From Limnoperna fortunei (lineage: Eukaryota > Mollusca > Bivalvia > Mytilida > Modiolidae): DNA of 64,000 nt. The position numbers and the translations under genes were made by a program. Location: positions 24,578,460 to 24,642,459 of the forward strand of contig OX104112.1 in the NCBI GenBank assembly GCA_944474755.1, read 5' to 3'. The number at the start of each line of letters is the position of its first letter. The first letter of the stretch is position 1. Shown piece after piece: positions 57,480 through 64,000 of the stretch. Below the pieces are notes generated by a model, which had not been told where the DNA came from, did no database searches, and saw nothing but the letters and a program-made list of their open reading frames with translations.

Positions 57480-58980
57480 TAAATAACGGGAGAGGAAGCC
57501 GGCGTACTTGGAGAAAACTCCGTACCTAAGGTATTAAAAAAGTAGCAAAGAAAACCGACCGAACAACAAGAGCGAAAAACCAAGTGACAGTTACAAATCT
57601 GGATATAGACAAACACAACACAAAAACATAAAACACAGAAAGAGAGTAACCCGAACCCAATAAAAACCATGGGCGCACTTAGATGCTCCGGACGAGTAAG
57701 CAGTGCCTGCCTCTAATTAGACACCCGTTGAGTTACTCATTGTCTTGTCTAGGGAAAAGTCAAATCCAGGAATAGGAAACACTACCTGTGACTCAGCGAA
57801 AATGTCAGATCGTATTTGAGACACTGATTTCCCGTAACGATCAATTAAGTCGTGGTGTCGACCATAGAACTTCTGGAGAGATAACATCAACCTAGGTACA
57901 ACAAACCCTTGTTTAAGTAGTTTAGCAGTCAACAGCAGTGATCAGTCTAGAAAATCTGAAGAACGATCGCAGTATCTAGAAGTTGTGAAATGTACACACC
58001 ATACGCTGGAGCTGCTGGAATGTTGCTGTCGATGAACGGGAAGTTGACAATTGGGAAGTTGAAGTCATCACGCTTGTCGTATAGCCTAGTTTGTAGTTTT
58101 CCTGAGTCTATTTCTAGAAGTATGTCTAAGTAAGAGGCTGATCTTAGTGTATTGGTGGTGTCTTTAATTTCAAGCTCGCTAGGAGAAATTGAATGTAAAT
58201 AGTCACCAAATTTAGCATTGTTGAGGGACAAAACATCATCAATATATCGGAATGTGAAATTAAAGGTCTGGGCCAGAGTCTTTTCTTTCTTCTTCAGTAG
58301 GCCTTCTAGGAACTCAGCCTCATAGGAGTACAAAAACAGGTCGCCGAGGAGAGGAGCACAATTAGTACCCATTGGAATACCAACAGTCTGTTAAAAAACA
58401 TGTCCTCCAAAAATGACGAATATGTTGTCAATTAGAAAATCTAACATGTGACAGATTTGGTCTTCAGTATATTAAGTATTGGCTTTGGAGTCATTGATGA
58501 CGAAGTAAGATCTGTCATGACCAATTACCAGGTATTTATATCGTCTCTTTCCGTTTTTCTTGAAAAAGCAGCATTTTATAAGATCTTTTAGCCTTGTTTT
58601 AAGCTGCGTATAAGGAATGGCCGTATAGAGTGTCGAAAAATCAAATGTTTTAATGCTGTTACGATGGGAAAGAGATCCAGACCTGAAGATGTCTATCAGG
58701 TCTTTTGAATTTTTTAATATCCACATTTCATTTATTCCACTTCTGGAGTAGCAAATGTCACTGTATTTTTGAAGTCCCGTTTTTACTGTTGTTAAAATAT
58801 TGGTCAGGAGTTGCGATAGTGTTTTGGTAGTACACTTAGACGATCCTGCTATGAAATGCTGTTTGAATGGATTTTTGTGAAGTTTAGGAATCCAATACAA
58901 TAAAGGGAGATCACAATCTTTGACTCTGACTTTGAGATCAAAGGATGCCAATACCGATTTGTGATTGTGTAAGTAGGATT
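57480..58980 (-). mobile_element. Penelope-like element (reverse transcriptase, no GIY-YIG seen)
   Basis: The element spans the coding remnant (57717-58951) and a 3' region to about 57480. It ends at the FYGRHHDLIDRYGKSVSQIR block without a following GIY-YIG domain, unlike the elements at 17 and 33 kb. This suggests a different Penelope lineage, possibly the Naiad type with an N-terminal nuclease (inference). No upstream nuclease is seen, so the 5' end is truncated. Confidence 0.7.
57717..58951 (-). pseudogene. Reverse transcriptase of a Penelope-like element
   Basis: Three consecutive open pieces hold the polymerase. In 58951-58472: LLYWIPKLHKNPFKQHFIAG and IKTFDFSTLYTAIPYTQL (motif A). In 58372-57947: MGTNCAPLLGDLFLYSYEAE (motif B), FTFRYIDDVLSLNNAKFGDY (motif C with the YIDD catalytic pair) and ASYLDILLEID. 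In 57932-57717: KFYGRHHDLIDRYGKSVSQI. A stop separates the first two pieces and a frameshift the last two. All catalytic motifs are still readable, so the copy is fairly young, but it is inactive as it stands. Confidence 0.85.
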
Positions 58981-59300
58981 GCCTAGTGAACTATCAATGC
59001 CTAACTCATTAATTAAACACTCTATAACAATCGTTGTTAATTAAACTTGAAGTCATGCCCACCAGTTGGACTGAAACCCAAAACCTTAGTATGGGCGGGC
59101 ACGTGGTAGTTGACGGCCTAAACACCGCTATCACCAAGAAACCTGTGCGTTTGTAGAAAAAATGAAAACTTTTTTGATTCAGGAATGTTACATAGAAATA
59201 ATATTTGTATGAAGAAAATTTAAAAACTAATCTATAGTGCTTGTTGAGAGAGTATGTATTCAGTTATTTATAGGTCGTGTTATAACTCATGTTACTTTAC

Positions 59301-59433
59301 CTGTTCGATAAATCGATAGCCTCCAATTATCTCCACATTTCTGAGTACTATTTCCATTGCAATTAAAATTGCAATCACTTTCTTGTGCAATTGTCCAGTC
59401 GTTACCATTACCACAATAGCATTCGCCCCCTAA
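59301..59433 (-). CDS. WSC domain exon, second half
   Basis: A 133-base exon: acceptor TTTTAATGATAG, donor GTAAAG. In phase 0 at the start it reads LGGECYCGNGNDWTIAQESD, then CNFNCNGNSTQKCGDNWRLS, then IYRT. The G.ECYCG..., CN..C.G...Q.CG...R.S.Y order is the C-terminal half of a WSC carbohydrate-binding domain. It joins exactly to the first-half exon (FAGTE-LGGECYCG). The phase-1 donor fits the PAN exon at 57271. Confidence 0.8.
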
Positions 59434-60886
59434 CTATCATTAAAATAAACAAAATGATATTTAATATTTTTCTTCAAAACTGATCAACAGTATCACAAAC
59501 GTTTTTTTAATGTGATGTATTCAAAGCATTTATATATTGTCTGGTGACAACAAATATACACTATGTTGCTATTAAAATCTTCAGCGCCATATTTAAGCGT
59601 CATTTAAGCGGTCTCTTTTAGTTCAATTTTGGTTTTTAATTTGCAGGATGAAAGAGATATTTTTTCAAATATCTCCAAATTTCAAACGCTTGAAAAAAGT
59701 GACATTAGTAAACATTTTGTTTAAAACATAAACAAAAAATGCAAAGGGGTGGGTGGTAATCAAATCTTGATGTAAAAACCCACTAGAATACAATATGACC
59801 CATAGCAAAATGTGCAGAACAAAACAATATACAGAATAAAGTCGGAGACACAAGCTCTGAATTAGCAGTTCCGACCTGATGCAAAACACTAATCATTGCA
59901 GTCAAATCATGGTAAGACATGTCCATTAAAGGGAGGTACTATACAGACTGTACGACGAAAGTATATATTGTTCTTTTTAGCGACATATATTACGTATGGT
60001 TAAACAAGGTTTCTTCAATAAAATGTCTTTAATGAAGATAAAACTTGTGCGCTACAAAATCCAGATTTATCGTTTCCGAATTAATCGAATTAACTCGAGC
60101 AAGGAAAATGGGATATTCTGAACAAAGACCTAGATTAAATCATCAGTTGAGAAACAAAAAATCCATATGCTGGCGCAAACGGAATGCACAAGAAAGAAAA
60201 TTAGAAGATAAGAAGGCTGAAGTCAGTACGTTTGTTATGTTGTGTCTTTTTGAGATATTGAAAACCAAATATAAAACGGAACGCATAGTGTATGTCGTGT
60301 CCTTAGTCTCATTATACACCTAGTATCAAATAACATAGATGTTAGTGATGACTTTAGGATTGATTGGTTAAACATCTAGTCAGCTGTATTCAGGACAATA
60401 AATGAGTTGGTTAAATGGAAAGAGATAACGACATAATTCTGACTGCATCTGCTTAGCGTAGAAATTGGAATAAAGTGAAGAAGATAAATAAACAAATGCA
60501 ATTTATTAATTGTTGTTCACATCAAGCAATAGGTACATAATTCAATTAGAAAAGCAGTGTTTAAAGTATAATGTTTTTCAAGTATTGTTAGACAAGTACA
60601 AAACCACAAAAGAAGCAAACCGTTTGAAGTATTTTCATTGCGACAAATCTTGTTTGTATATTGTCTGTAGTTAACCCTCCCACCGTCCTTAAATTCTCAT
60701 GTTGAATCTTGTATGGAATGAATATACAACGGCGTAAAAAAGTTTTAAAATATCTTAAAAAATAAATTGTAAATAATAAAAACAGTGTAAAATATATGTA
60801 TAATTTTAAGGCCAAATTTATTTCTATTTCCAAATTTCTGTTAACTTAATGCTAATGCCACTTGTCAAAATCTATTCTTAATGTAC
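59434..60886. other. Intron of the WSC-PAN gene
   Basis: It begins GTACAT at 60886 and ends at 59434 (minus). Frames 59665-59889, 60588-60833 (minus) and 60045-60323 (plus) are not supported as genes. Confidence 0.5.
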
Positions 60887-61029
60887 CTCTGTGCCAGCAA
60901 AAATAAAGTTGTTATCTTTACACAATAAAATGCATCTATTGTTGTCCATTACTAATTCAAAGCCATAATATCGACGTGGTAAAACTCGTAGGTCAGAGTC
61001 CACAAAGCATCCAATATAATCTGCAGGAT
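60887..61029 (-). CDS. WSC domain exon, first half
   Basis: The exon reads DPADYIGCFVDSDLRVLPRR, then YYGFELVMDNNRCILLCKDN, then NFIFAGTE. The YIGCF.D...R.L, M....C...C and .FAGTE pattern is the N-terminal half of the WSC domain, which is found in cell-wall sensors, polycystins and secreted mollusc lectin-like proteins. The acceptor is TCTACTTTAAAG (exon start 61029), with an alternative CAG nine bases later; both are phase 1. The donor after GAG (GTACAT) is phase 0 and matches the next exon. Earlier exons, including any signal peptide, should lie to the right, possibly beyond the window. Confidence 0.8.
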
Positions 61030-61358
61030 CTTTAAAGTAGACAGAATATATCAGGTTGCAGTAACGAAGCATGAGCCATGAAGAATGGCTCAATCTTAAA
61101 ATTTATAAAAGGTCGTATTGTGCATTACATATATGTTTTCAACTTTTATGACCCCATCATGTAACAAGAATTGTTAAGTAGTTGTGCTCCGTTTAACCGT
61201 TATACTTATTTAGTCAAAACTGACACAAAAAGATGAATGTTAAATGACCAAAATGTCTTAACAAACTACACACAATCATAATCAAAAGACATAATTTAGT
61301 ACATTAAACACATTTTAACACCAATTCTCCATAAGGATCAAAGGATTTCCATATAGGG
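61030..61358. other. Presumed intron or 5' flank
   Basis: Nothing recognised. Confidence 0.4.
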
Positions 61359-62774
61359 TGAGACATGACATGTCTCAGATTTAGCTGATTTTCATTTTAT
61401 AAGTTGAAATTGACCATTGGACCACAAAATAATTATTGTTTGTTATGATTTGACTTCTGTTGCCATGGTAACGGTGGCGGCCATTTGGGCCGATTAAAAT
61501 ACAGTGAAAAGGGCAATATTCAAATCCCAATTTTTCAGGGGAAAATCGATTCATGTTCAATAGAATTTCTTTATTTGCTTAATTCAATATCTCATTGACA
61601 ATATTCAAAACAGTTACACTTTAAGTATATGTGTGATCAGACTGAGACTATTGAACATGTAAAGAAATAGTGCATTATTCTCTATAATTTTTGGTAAAAA
61701 ATATTACCATTTTTGACACTTTTCTGACTCCATTTTCAGAAAATGCACCAATCACAAATAATCATCATGAATATAATTACATAGATTGATGATTAATATT
61801 CACAAAATTTAAAAATCTCAATGGGGTAAGAAAAAATGTCTTTAAAAAACACTGTTAAAGTTGGTTACCATGGTAATAAAACAAAAATGGCAATTTTTCG
61901 ATATTTAAATACATCTATGATCATACTTCTAATATGAGCCAAGATAACAATTGTTGTCATCATATGTACCTTAAAGGATCTTTTCAACATAGTATGACCT
62001 TAGAAAACTTTCAAGGTCACTTGTGTTGTTCTCAAGGTCACTTAAAATTGATTTTGCTTCGAGATTTTCATATTTGAAAGTTCAATTTTTAGTTGACCTT
62101 GACCTTGAGACACTGTACCCTGAAAAGATTTCAATGTCATTTTAAGTTTATAGAATGTCTGTTAAAAATAATAATTAAGGATGATTTAATTTATTCCTAA
62201 GAGAAACAGTAGTTTCATGGAAATATTGAACAATACAAAAATTGCTTTTTTTCACAAGTTACCATGGTAACCATCTTTGACAGTGTTTTATATAGACATC
62301 TTTTGTTACCCCATTGAGATTTTTATAAGTTTTGAATATTAATCATCAATTTATGTAATTATATTCATGATGAGTATTTGTGATTGGTGCATTTTCTGAA
62401 AATGGAGTCAGTAAAGTGGCAAAAATGGTAATTTTTTAGTAGAAAAATTCCAGAAAAAATGCATGATTTCTTGACATATTGGATAGCCTCGTTCTGACTA
62501 CACATTTATCTTTAGTCTTGAAACTGTTTTGAATATTGTCAATGAGGTATTGAATTAAGCAAATAAAACATTATATTGAATATGCATTGATTTTTGAATA
62601 ACAAATTGGGAATTGAATATAGGCTATTTCGCAGTATGAGAAATGATAAAAAAGGACCGCCTCAGTTACCATGGCAACCGTGGTCAATCATAACAGTCAT
62701 CATGTTTATGATCCAATGGTAAATTGCAACTTATGAAATTAAAATCAGCAAAATCTGAGACATGTCATGTCTCA
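61359..62774. mobile_element. 1.4-kb foldback element, about 560-bp arms
   Basis: TGAGACATGACATGTCTCAG at the left end recurs in inverse at the right end (62757-62775). The arms stay alignable inward for about 560 bases: GTTGCCATGGTAAC, TATTTGCTTAATTCAATA, GACTCCATTTTCAGAAAATG and AATCTCAATGGGGTAA are all mirrored. The spacer (about 61920-62215) holds AAGGTCACTTG / TGACCTTGACCTTG motifs. The tip itself is a near-perfect 19-base palindrome. There is no transposase. Confidence 0.85.
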
Positions 62775-63140
62775 GTTATTTTGGTGCTTAGGGATAATTG
62801 GTCTAAATACATATTAAATATTTAACAAATTTGGTCACAATATGAAATACATATTTACAAGAACTGTATTACTCGTTTATTCGACTCCACAAAAGATTGA
62901 TCTAAGGAGCCTTGAATAAGAATTGTAGCTGCTGTTCCCAAATAGCTTTAATTCAATATCGTCTATGATGAGGGAGGGTGGGGGGTTTTTTAGAAAAAAA
63001 ATTTGAATGCACTTCACTGATGCTGACTGCTGTGCAAATACTTATCAAAATCATGCATGTGCGCAACTACATGTATCCCGCAATTCACTTTGCTCTACAA
63101 AACTAAACTTTTTCAACATATACACCACACAATAGAGCAA
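62775..63140. other. No feature recognised
   Basis: A G-rich spot (GAGGGAGGGTGGGGGG, 62970) is the only landmark. Confidence 0.4.
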
Positions 63141-63612
63141 TAGAATCGTGAACACAAAACGGAGTTGCCCGAACTCACTTAAAACCTATGGGTTCAAGCA
63201 GGTGGTCCGGACGAGTAAGCAGTGCATGGCTCAAACCAGACATCCGTCGAGATACTTATTGTCATGTCTAGGAAAAGTCAACTACCTACGACTTAGCAAA
63301 TATTGATATCCCGTTAGGATTAATTAAGTTACAGTATCGACCATACAACTTCTGAAAGGAACACATCAAGATAGATAAACAACTCCTTGTTAAATAGTCT
63401 ATAAAATCGAATACCGATTGTAGGATAAAGCATAACGTACATGTTGTGAAATGATCATACCATACGTCGCAGCTGCTGGAATGTTAATTTAATAAATGGG
63501 AACGTGTACAATTTGAATATAGAAGTAATCAGGTATGTCCTATAGTATATTTCTAGAAGTTTGTCTAAGTTAAAGTTCGACCTAAGTGTACTGGTGGCGT
63601 TTTTTGTCAAAA
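63141..63612 (-). pseudogene. Second, decayed copy of the 57.7-kb Penelope-like element
   Basis: GGTCCGGACGAGTAAGCAGT (63203), CATCCGTCGAGATACTTATT and CGCAGCTGCTGGAATGTTAA (63468) align in order with 57690-58165. Frames are destroyed. Only the 3' quarter of the polymerase and the 3' region are present. Confidence 0.7.
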
Positions 63613-64000
63613 AGGACGATTTTTCCGACAAAATGCAACAAAAGGTAGTTCATCATCTTTGATACAAAAAATTATAACATTTTAATGATATTAATTGATA
63701 TCAAGTGTGTTTTGCGTCGCGCTTAATTCATTTGATTCTTGTAGAAATAATTTTTGCATTTAGGATAATATATTATCGCCGAATAAATATGAATTGCATT
63801 CTTTCTATTTTATTGAATTCGGTGTTTTAAGTGGTTCAGACTACTTCCGGTCAATACAAATCTGTTGTGAAAAAAGTCGATAAAAGACAGGCCACGCGCT
63901 TCCTTACCAATTATCAGACTAACGCGGAGTAATTTTAATAACTGCATACGATTTTGTTTTAACTTATTATTGAAGAATATTATAATTATTTGGTGACGAA
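63613..64000. other. No feature recognised
   Basis: AT-rich DNA to the window edge. Confidence 0.4.

Larger units (their letters stand above)
57272..59300 (-). other. Intron containing a Penelope-like element
   Basis: The intron begins with GTAAAG at 59300 and ends with TTTTAG at 57272 (minus strand). The reverse transcriptase remnant lies in the same orientation as the host gene. A tRNA-like GGTTTCAGTCC B-box match near 59070 (minus) may be another SINE relic. Confidence 0.55.

Noticed and set aside
57479..57670. Very hydrophobic 63-residue minus-strand frame
   Set aside because: It lies in the 3' region of the Penelope-like element, with no splice or domain support.
60045..60323. Charged 92-residue plus-strand frame
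   Set aside because: The composition is coding-like, but it has no ATG at the start, no clear splice pair and no recognised family, and it lies within an intron on the opposite strand.

Overview
The window is eukaryotic nuclear DNA: about two thirds A+T, no long open reading frames, short coding pieces bounded by GT/AG splice signals, and a dense load of decayed transposons. The mixture points to a bivalve mollusc: Penelope-like retroelements, Penelope-type hammerhead ribozymes, tRNA-headed SINEs ending in the sequence AACGTTAAAC, Tc1-like transposase remains, and tandem EGF, Ig, WSC and PAN/apple exons. A mussel-like (mytilid or dreissenid) genome is my guess; the species cannot be fixed from the sequence alone.

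Minus strand, receptor-like gene (about 31.3 kb down to 3.7 kb). In transcription order it shows an immunoglobulin-like exon (30960-31271), three 138-bp EGF-like exons (27515-27652, 25710-25847, 19928-20065), a divergent EGF-like exon (12289-12393), a transmembrane exon (8063-8174), a juxtamembrane exon (7320-7372) and a possible further cytoplasmic exon (3673-3742). All intron phases are compatible, so this is probably one type I membrane receptor of the EGF/Ig scavenger or phosphatase-receptor kind. Its 3' exons lie left of the window. Other isolated minus-strand exon candidates are at 31.6, 34.5, 38.7 and 40.3 kb.

Minus strand, secreted gene at the right (61.0 to 57.0 kb): two exons make a WSC domain and a third makes a PAN/apple-like domain with a stop. 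They join in frame. A broken Penelope-like reverse transcriptase lies in the intron between the WSC and PAN exons.

Plus strand, 47.6-50.6 kb: an exon resembling the second half of a Ki-67-type FHA domain, a basic exon, and two competing in-phase downstream exons.

Mobile and repetitive DNA: a 4.4-kb element with about 40-bp terminal inverted repeats and TA flanks (21261-25694) carries subterminal repeats, two large hairpins and a 2.4-kb array of 52-bp units. It sits about 15 bp from a splice donor of the receptor gene. Two Penelope-like copies (15.3-17.8 and 32.2-34.3 kb) stop at the same 5' point. One carries a well-preserved hammerhead ribozyme nearby. The other is split by a 1.48-kb insertion with a 262-bp higher-order repeat, and the unsplit copy gives the empty site. 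A 37-bp minisatellite (26537-27122) grew inside one of the duplicated EGF segments. Other elements are a 1.4-kb foldback (61359-62774), a hairpin element (43802-43948), two MITE-like elements (3967-4502, 46504-47440), a 1-kb tandem duplication (9623-11690), and several SINEs, minisatellites and decayed Tc1 copies. The remaining stretches are AT-rich with no gene I can support.
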